DNA from: Promethearchaeota archaeon
GTDB lineage: Archaea; Asgardarchaeota; Lokiarchaeia; Sigynarchaeales; SOKP01
DNA length: 6,210 bases
Assembly: GCA_016839845.1 (NCBI GenBank)
Contig: JAEOTL010000326.1
Location: 1 to 6,210, forward strand
Reading direction: 5' to 3'
Below the pieces are notes generated by a model. The model did not search any database, had not been told where the DNA came from, and was given only the letters and a program-made list of their open reading frames with translations. Numbering within the stretch: position 1 is the first letter of the stretch; the number at the start of each line of letters is the position of its first letter. The translations under genes and the position numbers were made by a program. Of the stretch, positions 1-6,028 are shown in pieces.

Positions 1-819
1 ATATCCTACAAAAGGTGCTCCTATATGCACCATGAAATAAAAAAATGTTAAATAAAGAGTAAATTTCCCGAAATTCGTCTTAGGGATTTGACGTAAGAAT
101 TTAGGGAGGCTCACATAGGATTTCTTTTCAATCTTAAAAGGAGGATCATAGTGTCGCGCAAGATAAAAAATAGAAATTATTCTACTTGTAAAAGCAATTG
201 AAAAGATAATAAAAAAACCAAGGAAAACTGTATTAAGATTTTCAAATCTCTGAAGTACAATAGAAGCAAAAATACTTACTATTATTGTTATCACAGTTGT
301 AAGAAGATTTCGTTTAGAAAAAAAGCGTCCCCGACGATCATCCGGTACAATATCTCCCATTAAAGAAAACCAACTTGGTCCAATAATGGAACCTAAAAAT
401 GAATAGATAATGTAAAAGCTTATTAAAAATATAGGAAGGAATGAAACAATCCAATTGTTGATTGAAAAGTAACCTAAAAGAATAATCAGGGGCCATACCA
501 GTGATTGGGAAATTACACCTTTTAACATGAGGCTTCGTCTCGATTGTTTTTTCATGAGATGAGAACCGTATATCTGCCCTATGGGGGGGATTATCCCAAG
601 AAGCGAACTCATAATTCCCAATTGGGTTGGACTTACATTTAAGTTAATAGCATATGGTGTAATAAATTGATTAGCTAAATTTTGAGTCAACCCACCAAAG
701 GATCCCTCTTTAATTGAAAGAGACATAGTTTTTGTCTTCTGAGATTTATCATCTAATTTCGTAGAAGAACTAGATTCCGTAGTTTGAACTTCCTTCTGTT
801 TAATTTCTTTAATGGTCAA
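1..819 (-). CDS. MFS family transporter, N-terminal part (runs off left edge)
   Basis: This is an integral-membrane permease of the Major Facilitator Superfamily, probably moving a small solute across the cytoplasmic membrane; the substrate cannot be told. My own translation gives 273 codons open to position 1, so the C-terminal part lies outside the window. After a polar Ser/Lys-rich N-terminus (residues 1-38) come hydrophobic segments at about 40-60, 66-86, 103-119, 123-147, 173-190 and 197-219, with a seventh starting at about 255. The loop at 155-171 (GDIVPDDRRGRFFSKRN) follows GPSWFSLM and is typical of a group of archaeal and bacterial MFS permeases. The usual loop 2-3 motif is degenerate (GSHLMKKQSRR, 85-95). 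The frame closes upstream with TAG at 829-831. I take TTG at 819 as start; the first ATG (724-726) would remove 31 polar residues and no membrane segment. The gene is divergent from the TPR gene. Confidence 0.85.
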   Translation of the reverse strand, partial: MTIKEIKQKEVQTTESSSSTKLDDKSQKTKTMSLSIKEGSFGGLTQNLANQFITPYAINLNVSPTQLGIMSSLLGIIPPIGQIYGSHLMKKQSRRSLMLKGVISQSLVWPLIILLGYFSINNWIVSFLPIFLISFYIIYSFLGSIIGPSWFSLMGDIVPDDRRGRFFSKRNLLTTVITIIVSIFASIVLQRFENLNTVFLGFFIIFSIAFTSRIISIFYLARHYDPPFKIEKKSYVSLPKFLRQIPKTNFGKFTLYLTFFYFMVHIGAPFVGY

Positions 820-842
820 ATGCAGTACCTAAAAAGTCGAAG

Positions 843-855
843 TAAATTAATTTTA
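843..855 (-). promoter_or_regulatory. Candidate TATA box for the MFS gene
   Basis: Read on the minus strand this is TAAAATTAATTTA, centred about 30 bp upstream of the TTG at 819. That is where an archaeal TATA element would sit for a transcript with almost no leader. The placement mildly supports the TTG start. In DNA this AT-rich such a match can arise by chance. Confidence 0.3.
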
Positions 856-986
856 GGAAAATATTCATTCAAAATAAAATTATTTATCGACAAAAATACT
901 GCAAATAACGCTCTAGATCAAGAAAAATAATTAATTTTGAAAAATGTTTCAGCAAGTTTTTTTTCTATGGTATCTTGAAGTTGTTA

Positions 987-995
987 GAAGAAGGG
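987..995 (+). promoter_or_regulatory. Ribosome binding site deciding the TPR gene start
   Basis: The purine-rich GAAGAAGGG lies 9 nt before ATG 1005 and resembles an archaeal Shine-Dalgarno element. If translation began at the in-frame TTG at 975 this motif would be inside the gene, so it favours the ATG. Confidence 0.45.
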
Positions 996-1004
996 ATAAA
1001 AAAA

Positions 1005-1616
1005 ATGAGTGATAACAATCCTGAAGAGAAAAGTAAAAGAATCTTAGAAGCCAAGAAGGCTTATAAAAAGGGGTTAGAGTTTGCACAAGAATCAGATGCT
1101 GATGGTGCAATTGAATGGTGGGAAAAAACAGTTGAACTAAATCCTAATCATTTTGAGGGGTGGTATAATCTTGGAAATGTTTACCATATCGGGAAGAGAG
1201 ATATTGAAAGGGCGATGAAGTGTTGGAATAAAGCATTGGAACTCAAACCGAATGACGTGGATGTATTATATAATATGGGTAATGCTTATCGAGAACATAG
1301 AGATTATAATAAAGCTATAGAGTGCTATGAAAAGGTTGTGGAATTAGATCCAAAGGATCACGAAGGGTGGAACAATATAGGTAATGCTTACAATGGAAAA
1401 GGTGATTCAACGAAGGCAATTGAATGCTATAAGAAAGCCGTTGAAATAAAACCTGACAAATATGAGACTTGGTATAACTTAGCATTAGCGTACCGGGAAT
1501 TAAAAGTCTGTAATCTTGCGATAGAATGTTGTGACAAAATTTTTGAGAGATATCCAGAATCTTATGAAGTACAACGTTTGTTAGATGCTATTAAAAAAGA
1601 AAAAAAACAGAAATAA
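1005..1616 (+). CDS. Tetratricopeptide-repeat (TPR) protein, five repeats
   Basis: This is probably a cytoplasmic protein-protein interaction scaffold; no catalytic domain, signal peptide or membrane segment is visible. With the ATG start it has 203 residues. A charged leader (1-18) is followed by five consecutive TPR units at about 19-52, 53-87, 88-121, 122-155 and 156-189, then a lysine-rich tail. The repeats are regular: W/L-YNLGN-Y, then KAIECYEKAVEL, then P at the repeat end, as in the GNAY and ELDPKDHEGW stretches. Repeat 2 is one residue longer (HIGKRDIERA). Repeat 5 is the most divergent and is cysteine-containing (VCNLAIECC, 168-176). An alternative TTG start at 975 would add ten residues. 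The gene stands alone: divergent from the transporter and convergent with the URO-D gene, with a 24-bp gap. The partner is unknown. The TPR call is firm; any specific role would be guesswork. Confidence 0.9.
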   Translation: MSDNNPEEKSKRILEAKKAYKKGLEFAQESDADGAIEWWEKTVELNPNHFEGWYNLGNVYHIGKRDIERAMKCWNKALELKPNDVDVLYNMGNAYREHRDYNKAIECYEKVVELDPKDHEGWNNIGNAYNGKGDSTKAIECYKKAVEIKPDKYETWYNLALAYRELKVCNLAIECCDKIFERYPESYEVQRLLDAIKKEKKQK

Positions 1617-1640
1617 ATTGTAATAATGTAATAAAAAGTC

Positions 1641-2783
1641 TTATTTCTTAGATAATTGATAAGTTTTACCTGTTTTAAGATACGTTTTGAAATTTTCAGG
1701 CTTACACGTCGGAGGAACCTCGCATCCTGAGCTTAAAATGTGTCCTCCGTCAACTCCAAGTTTATCAATGAGTTTTTTAGTATAATCTTCGACTTGTTTT
1801 GTTGTTCCAATAGAAAACAGAGAAGCGCTTACATCGCTCATAATGCATAAATGATCTTTAAGGATTTCTTTCGCTCTAAATATATCTGTAAGACCATCAA
1901 GATCGATTATGCATGAAGCTTTTGGGAGTTCCTTAAAATAGGGAATATTTAGATCCCAACATTGATCCAGATGAAGCCAGGAAATAATTCCTGCATCATA
2001 TAAACCTTCTACTATTCTTTTCGTATAGGGCCACCAAAATCGCTCAAAAATTTTTAAAGGATAGATTGCACCTTCTGCTCTTTCCTCAGGGATAAAAACT
2101 ACATTACCACCATTAGCTTTGCATTGCGCTATAGTACTTTTTATTACTCCCTCTGTCATAGTCTCAAGTGCTGCTTCGACCAATTCAGGTCTATAATAGA
2201 GATCTTGGGTGAATTTTAGCAATGACCGATTTAGGGAAAGAAGGAAAAAAGGATGAACACGATTTGCTCCCGTTCTCATTCCCATTTGTCTTTTTATGGT
2301 GTATTCTTCACCACCTTTCAGAGCGAACTGAAAATATATTTTTCTATATTCTTCTACATCTTCTGGAGTCCAATCACTAATCCGATAGATATACTCATTT
2401 GCGACAAATTTACCCCAGCCAATATCCGCAACTGTCTTATAGTCTTCTACTTTCATCCACTCGCCTTCATCAAACTGTCCATAATAGCCCGGGGCATCGG
2501 GTAATTCTTGACCCGGTGCTTTAAATTTTAATCCTCCTAGGATATACCCTATTTTGATAAGGGGAAGTGTTGAATATCCATCCCAACCTCCAAACTCATC
2601 ATAAAATTTAACCATTGCCTCAATAGCTTTTATCGGTTCTCTATGTAATTCTGCAATATTTAACCCATAATATGTCGCAGGTAAGTCCATGCCTATAATT
2701 GGAGCAATCGGTACACGATCTGGCTTTTCCAGATTTATTGCTGCCGTTGTTCTCTCCTGAGGAGTCATATATTCTTCTTTCAT
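1641..2783 (-). CDS. Uroporphyrinogen decarboxylase (URO-D) family corrinoid methyltransferase
   Basis: The 380-residue product is a full-length URO-D-fold protein of the MtaA/MtbA/CmuA-like methyltransferase group rather than a haem enzyme. Such enzymes use zinc to activate a thiol or other acceptor and exchange a methyl group with a corrinoid protein. The N-terminus (TPQERTTAAINLEKPDRVP, 7-25) is the usual URO-D opening. The C-terminal half shows LHLDQCWD (270-277), DLDGLTDIFRAKEIL (294-308), CIMSDVSASLFSIGT (313-327) and HILSSGCEVPPTCKPEN (348-364). In MtaA/MtbA zinc is bound by H-x-C and a distal Cys. Here H271 and distal C354 are present but the H-x-C position reads H-L-D, with C275 two residues on. 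The gene lies 2 bp behind the corrinoid-protein gene and has a strong ribosome binding site, so the two are almost certainly cotranscribed. It could be either the substrate-side or the acceptor-side methyltransferase; the sequence does not decide. Confidence 0.88.
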   Translation of the reverse strand: MKEEYMTPQERTTAAINLEKPDRVPIAPIIGMDLPATYYGLNIAELHREPIKAIEAMVKFYDEFGGWDGYSTLPLIKIGYILGGLKFKAPGQELPDAPGYYGQFDEGEWMKVEDYKTVADIGWGKFVANEYIYRISDWTPEDVEEYRKIYFQFALKGGEEYTIKRQMGMRTGANRVHPFFLLSLNRSLLKFTQDLYYRPELVEAALETMTEGVIKSTIAQCKANGGNVVFIPEERAEGAIYPLKIFERFWWPYTKRIVEGLYDAGIISWLHLDQCWDLNIPYFKELPKASCIIDLDGLTDIFRAKEILKDHLCIMSDVSASLFSIGTTKQVEDYTKKLIDKLGVDGGHILSSGCEVPPTCKPENFKTYLKTGKTYQLSKK

Positions 2784-2785
2784 CT

Positions 2786-3448
2786 TTAAATTCCACCTCG
2801 TGCTTTAACCATTACTCGAGCTTTTATCATTTCTAAACAATATTGAACCCCCTCCATCGCATCTAATGTTTGAAAATCCGCACCAATATAATCTTTCACA
2901 AGTGGAGTAGTGATTCCCCCACCCACCATTATTTTTAATTTATCGCGGAGTCCGGCTTCTTTTAATTTTTCAATTATATCTCTCATTGGATCAAAGGTTA
3001 TTGTAAGTAGTGCTGAAAATCCTAGAAAATCGGGCTGGATTTCTTTTACTTTCTCTACAACTATACCTGGATTAACATCTACACCTAAATCATACACCTC
3101 AAAACCTTCTAGTTTAAGAAGAGTTCCAAGAATATTTTTGCCTAAATCATGAATATCTCCTTGGACTGTAACAAGTAGTATTTTACCTTTAATATCTCCT
3201 TGTTGCTTCTTTTCACCCAAATAAGGTTCGATTAATTCCATTGCTTCTCTAAATAGTTCACCAGAGAGCATTAATTCTGCAAGAAAATATTCTTTATTTT
3301 TATATTTCTCTCCTACCACTTCCATACCCATACTACATTCCTCGAAAATTTTCATTGGATCTTCTCCTTGAGTAAGGCGCTCTTCAACTTCAGCTAAAAC
3401 CTTATCATGTTCAAGCTCAATGAGGTTTTTTGTCAACTGTGATGCCAT
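2786..3448 (-). CDS. Corrinoid (B12-binding) methyl-carrier protein, MtbC/MttC-like
   Basis: The 220-residue product has the standard size and two-domain build of the small corrinoid proteins of methylamine, methanol and O-demethylation systems. The helical cap domain covers about residues 10-85, with GMEVVGEKYKNKEYFLAELM (41-60) and SGELFREAM (62-70). The Rossmann-like cobalamin domain runs from about 88 to the end. It carries the base-off/His-on signature GDIHDLGKN (97-105), in which H100 should be the lower cobalt ligand in DxHxxG. The later cobalamin-contacting parts are GFSALLT (143-149) and VGGGITTP (175-182), where many relatives have GGAPV. GADFQTLDAMEGVQYC (189-204) ends the domain. 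It is cytoplasmic and carries a methyl group on cobalt between partner methyltransferases. It is first in the operon with the URO-D gene 2 bp downstream. No Shine-Dalgarno motif is evident. The precise substrate class cannot be inferred. Confidence 0.93.
   Translation of the reverse strand: MASQLTKNLIELEHDKVLAEVEERLTQGEDPMKIFEECSMGMEVVGEKYKNKEYFLAELMLSGELFREAMELIEPYLGEKKQQGDIKGKILLVTVQGDIHDLGKNILGTLLKLEGFEVYDLGVDVNPGIVVEKVKEIQPDFLGFSALLTITFDPMRDIIEKLKEAGLRDKLKIMVGGGITTPLVKDYIGADFQTLDAMEGVQYCLEMIKARVMVKARGGI
2793..2799 (-). promoter_or_regulatory. Shine-Dalgarno site of the URO-D gene
   Basis: GAGGTGG on the minus strand lies 9 nt before the ATG at 2783, inside the last codons of the corrinoid-protein gene. 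It fixes the start at 2783 rather than at the internal Met6 and fits translation from one bicistronic message. The first gene of the operon has no such motif. Confidence 0.65.
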
Positions 3449-3471
3449 GATTGATGAAAATTATTCAAGAA

Positions 3472-3477
3472 ATAAAA
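3472..3477 (-). promoter_or_regulatory. Candidate TATA element for the corrinoid/URO-D operon
   Basis: On the minus strand TTTTAT lies 24-29 nt upstream of the ATG at 3448. This is the spacing expected for archaeal leaderless transcription, which fits the missing Shine-Dalgarno motif. The match is short and the surrounding DNA is very AT-rich, so the call is tentative. Confidence 0.3.
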
Positions 3478-3517
3478 GCTATTTGAAATCTTAAAATACT
3501 ATTTGGGAAAAATTGAA

Positions 3518-3534
3518 AAACGAATATTTCGTTT
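3518..3534. promoter_or_regulatory. Perfect inverted repeat in the divergent promoter region (candidate operator)
   Basis: AAACGAA and TTCGTTT form a perfect 7-bp dyad around a 3-bp TAT spacer. It is centred 18 bp upstream of the ATG at 3544, covering about -26 to -10 of a leaderless plus-strand gene, and lies about 70-86 bp upstream of the corrinoid start. The position suits a dimeric repressor that blocks the plus-strand promoter, or a regulator acting on both directions. The regulator is not identified in the window. The short spacer makes a transcribed hairpin less likely than a protein site. Confidence 0.45.
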
Positions 3535-3543
3535 ATTGAAATT

Positions 3544-4878
3544 ATGTACTTCTATGAACCTTCGGATCCACAACCATGCTATTATTGTAAAATGATTAAA
3601 CAATATGAGGAGATTTATCCAATCAGAGAGGGGATATTTACCAGTGAAAAGATTATATATAGATGCGGTTGGCATGCAAAATTCCAGTGTTCCAAGTGTG
3701 GTAAGTTCCATCACTTTAGTTGGCTGTATTATTGTCCTCATGATAACCAATTAATATGTGGAGATTGCAATCCTCCCGCTGTGAAGCCCCTAAAATTTTG
3801 GGATAAGGTTTATGCTTATTCATTTCGGTGTAAAGAATGTGAAGACTCTCACTATGACCTTTTCTTTACTGAATATTCTGGAATACATCCATGGCAACTA
3901 AATAAAGCAAATTTAATCTCAAACATCGAAGAACCTGAACCTTGGAAACCAAATTGGAGGCCTGAGCATTTAAGAAAGGGGACGGAAGGCACACTTGAGG
4001 AAGTATTTATTTTAGAGGATAAATTAACGCCGTTAAGGAATCTTCTATGGCAAGGACACACCACTACATCCGAACTCAAACCATCCAAGGCAATCACAAG
4101 TGAAGATACTCAAGATAAATGGGAAATTAACAGCAAATATTGGATAGAGTATCATGAGGAATTAGATGATGATACTGGAGATTTTAATCGTCAAGTAATC
4201 ATAGATCCAGTATTGTGGGAACTGATTGGTGATATAAAGGGGCTAAACGTACTTGATGCAGGATGCGGAAATGGATACCTGACCCGAAAATTAACTCAAA
4301 AGGGAGCCCATGCTATAGGAGTCGACTTTTCACAAACTTTCATTAACTACTGTAGAAAGAAAGAAGAAGCCCAAAAACTGGGATGTACTTTTATCCAAGC
4401 TTCCTTAGATGATTTAAGTGAATTTAAAAGTAATTCATTTGATCTTGTGGTTTCAAATATCGTAATGGTTGACATCCTGGACTATAAGCAAGCCTTTAGG
4501 GAGATAGGTAGAATTCTTAAAAAAAAAGGCAGATTTATATGGTCGAATTTGCACCCCATATTCGCTCGACACGGTGCTCTTGGGATAAGACTCCCATCTG
4601 ACACAAGACGTCGGGAAGAATACAGATACAGAATAATTGATAGATATTTTGAAACTGGGGCATGTGAAATTCAATGGTTTGGGGATGTTCCCTTATGGCA
4701 ATTTGATAGAACTTTAGCAGAGTATAGTAAAGGGCTTAAAGACGCGGGATTTGTGATTAGTGAGATAAAGGAACCAAAACCAAGTACTGAAACAATTCTA
4801 ACAAATCCTCATTTATTTGCAGAAGGAGGATGGGAAAGATTTCCTATCTTCATTATCATTGATTGTCTAAAAATCTAG
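3544..4878 (+). CDS. Cysteine-rich zinc-binding-like domain fused to class I SAM-dependent methyltransferase
   Basis: The 444-residue product has two parts. Residues 1-100 hold ten cysteines, eight of them in CxxC pairs: C12/C15, C49/C52, C72/C75 and C96/C99. C41 and C64 each lie eight residues before one of these pairs, and histidines such as H44, H56, H57 and H66 lie among them; this looks like two or more zinc ribbons or treble clefs. Residues about 195-440 are a Rossmann-fold methyltransferase. Motif I is VLDAGCGNGYLTRKL (236-250), the acidic end of strand 2 is GVDFS (259-263), and there is SFDLVVSNIVM (298-308) followed by EIGRILKKKGRFIW (320-333). The substrate is unknown; the C-terminal part (NPHLFAEGGWERFP, 421-434) resembles small-molecule or lipid-type methyltransferases. 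ATG 3544 is the first usable start after the in-frame TGA at 3514. No Shine-Dalgarno motif is seen. The gene is divergent from the corrinoid operon. The methyltransferase call is secure; zinc binding is inferred from cysteine spacing. Confidence 0.88.
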   Translation: MYFYEPSDPQPCYYCKMIKQYEEIYPIREGIFTSEKIIYRCGWHAKFQCSKCGKFHHFSWLYYCPHDNQLICGDCNPPAVKPLKFWDKVYAYSFRCKECEDSHYDLFFTEYSGIHPWQLNKANLISNIEEPEPWKPNWRPEHLRKGTEGTLEEVFILEDKLTPLRNLLWQGHTTTSELKPSKAITSEDTQDKWEINSKYWIEYHEELDDDTGDFNRQVIIDPVLWELIGDIKGLNVLDAGCGNGYLTRKLTQKGAHAIGVDFSQTFINYCRKKEEAQKLGCTFIQASLDDLSEFKSNSFDLVVSNIVMVDILDYKQAFREIGRILKKKGRFIWSNLHPIFARHGALGIRLPSDTRRREEYRYRIIDRYFETGACEIQWFGDVPLWQFDRTLAEYSKGLKDAGFVISEIKEPKPSTETILTNPHLFAEGGWERFPIFIIIDCLKI

Positions 4879-4947
4879 TGTGAATGGTGTTTAAAATAAA
4901 AAGATTGAAAACAAAGGAATATTATTAGTTTAAAATGGTGTATTATT
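4879..4947 (+). promoter_or_regulatory. AT-rich intergenic spacer with repeated octamers
   Basis: The 69-bp gap between two co-oriented genes contains AATGGTGT twice (4883-4890 and 4934-4941) and TTTAAAAT twice (4890-4897 and 4929-4936), the two words being in swapped order. Either TTTAAAAT could act as a TATA-like element, though neither sits exactly 26 bp before the TTG at 4948. No T-run terminator is obvious. The downstream gene may have its own promoter or may be read through from the methyltransferase gene. Confidence 0.25.
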
Positions 4948-5937
4948 TTGAAAGAAAACGGATTTATACAATATCTCTCAGAGAATAGTGTTTCTAAAGA
5001 GCAAACAGCTATATTTATCTCCAGATTAAGTGAATTTGACATCTTTCTTAGAGAAGATAACAACGATATAGATAAGATTCCTTACGGGAAGATAATAAAT
5101 TTCACCGAAAATTTAATTGAAAATGGAAAGAAAGATCTTGTTTTAAATTTCTTAAGAGCATTAATCAATTATGCTAATTATTTAAAAAAGTTTGATAATA
5201 TCATTGAGATTATCGATATCATAGAATCTTATAACGCAATGGATAATCTTTATCAAAGAATTGCTGATCAACACGGAAAAAAACTACAAGATGAGATTTT
5301 TGAAGATATGGAAATTCCCCCATTAGGTGTTGATCCGGAGAAAAAGCCTGAATTTACTAAAGTAATTATGAAAAGATTAGTAGAGAAAATCGGTGAAGAA
5401 AAAACAATAGAGTTATTAAAACCTTGTTTACATGAGCGTCCGGGACCTATTGAAAAAGACAGAGAAGATTTTCTAAAAATTAATGATATTGATAAATTCT
5501 TAGAAGTTAAAAAGCAAGAACTCATTGAACGGCTTCAAAGGCATCAAAAAGAAGGAACTCTAGAATTTGCACAATATATCGATGAAGGTGTAATAGATTT
5601 TGTAAAAAATACACCAACAATCTCCCCCGGAATAAGAGAAGGAGATAAAATTATTACCACAAAAATGCCTTATCAGATAAAAAAACATTTACAGGCAAAA
5701 ACTAAAGATATGAAGGGCTTTTTTAGTTGTTATTGTCCTTGGGTACGAGGTGCAATCAAAAACGGTACCAAAGAAGAGCTGTTTTCTCACTTCTGCTATT
5801 GTAGTGCAGGATACACTAAGAAATACTGGGATATAATATTTGATCAACCTACGAATGTAGTACCAATTGAGACCCCTCTTACAGGTGGACAGTTATGTAC
5901 ATTTGCTGTTCCAATTCCAAAAGAGTTCCTAAAATAA
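4948..5937 (+). CDS. Cysteine-cluster protein, DUF6144/ATC-hydrolase-like C-terminus with helical N-terminal extension
   Basis: I do not recognise a defined function. The 329-residue product is soluble-looking, with no signal peptide or membrane segment. Residues 1-110 are predicted to be mostly helical and contain no cysteine. Residues about 135-329 carry a spaced cysteine pattern: C160, CYCPWVRGAI (261-270), HFCYCSAGYTKKYWD (281-295) and a final GGQLCTFAVPIP (313-324). This order (CYC, then FCYCSAGY, then W, then C-x-F near the C-terminus) resembles, from memory, small proteins labelled DUF6144 or L-2-amino-thiazoline-4-carboxylate hydrolase-like. Those are shorter, about 200 residues, so the N-terminus would be an extension. 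The cysteines could bind metal or act as nucleophiles. TTG 4948 is the start: upstream in frame there is only a TGA at 4906 and no ATG or GTG, and the first internal Met is at about residue 97. It lies 69 bp behind the methyltransferase fusion. Confidence 0.75.
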   Translation: MKENGFIQYLSENSVSKEQTAIFISRLSEFDIFLREDNNDIDKIPYGKIINFTENLIENGKKDLVLNFLRALINYANYLKKFDNIIEIIDIIESYNAMDNLYQRIADQHGKKLQDEIFEDMEIPPLGVDPEKKPEFTKVIMKRLVEKIGEEKTIELLKPCLHERPGPIEKDREDFLKINDIDKFLEVKKQELIERLQRHQKEGTLEFAQYIDEGVIDFVKNTPTISPGIREGDKIITTKMPYQIKKHLQAKTKDMKGFFSCYCPWVRGAIKNGTKEELFSHFCYCSAGYTKKYWDIIFDQPTNVVPIETPLTGGQLCTFAVPIPKEFLK

Positions 5938-5983
5938 GGAGTGGGAGGTTTTAAGGACAGCTAATCAGTTAAGAAAAATGGAA

Positions 5984-5994
5984 AAATATAAATT
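5984..5994 (+). promoter_or_regulatory. Candidate TATA box for the right-edge gene
   Basis: AAATATAAATT is the best TATA-like element in the 91-bp gap after the cysteine-cluster gene. Initiation about 25 bp downstream would give a leader of some 12-15 nt before ATG 6029, with no Shine-Dalgarno motif in it. This suggests the right-edge gene has its own promoter. Confidence 0.35.
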
Positions 5995-6001
5995 TAAGTT
6001 G

Positions 6002-6016
6002 GTATTGTAATAATAC
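6002..6016. repeat. Short inverted repeat near the predicted start site of the right-edge gene
   Basis: GTATT (6002-6006) and AATAC (6012-6016) form a 5-bp dyad around a 5-nt loop, just upstream of ATG 6029 and downstream of the candidate TATA box. It could be an operator overlapping the transcription start, or chance in AT-rich DNA. Confidence 0.2.
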
Positions 6017-6028
6017 TGGCGATTCAAT

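Noticed and set aside
1617..1640. Terminator between the convergent TPR and URO-D genes
   Set aside because: The 24-bp gap has no stable hairpin and no convincing T-run on either strand, so I do not call one.
2253..2504. Plus-strand reading frame of 83 codons inside the URO-D gene
   Set aside because: It is antisense to a clearly conserved enzyme and its composition shows no domain; it is a shadow of the real gene. The same applies to the frames at 2910-3152, 3499-3750, 3852-4097, 4453-4674, 4875-5063 and 5268-5525.
1641..3448. Possible pyrrolysine (in-frame amber) use, as in methylamine methyltransferases
   Set aside because: Both genes are uninterrupted full-length frames ending in TAA. 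There is no in-frame TAG and no MttB/MtmB/MtbB-type gene in the window.
4948..5260. Helical N-terminus of the cysteine-cluster protein resembles the core-binding domain of tyrosine recombinases
   Set aside because: Only general helix pattern and length match. There is no catalytic integrase domain and no repeat or attachment-site structure nearby.
5937..6010. Purine-rich GGAGTGGGAGG after the cysteine-cluster gene, followed by a 10-codon ORF (ATG 5978 to TAA 6010)
   Set aside because: The Shine-Dalgarno-like run is about 30 nt from that ATG, and the nearer GTG at 5941 gives only seven codons. There is no evidence of a real small gene.
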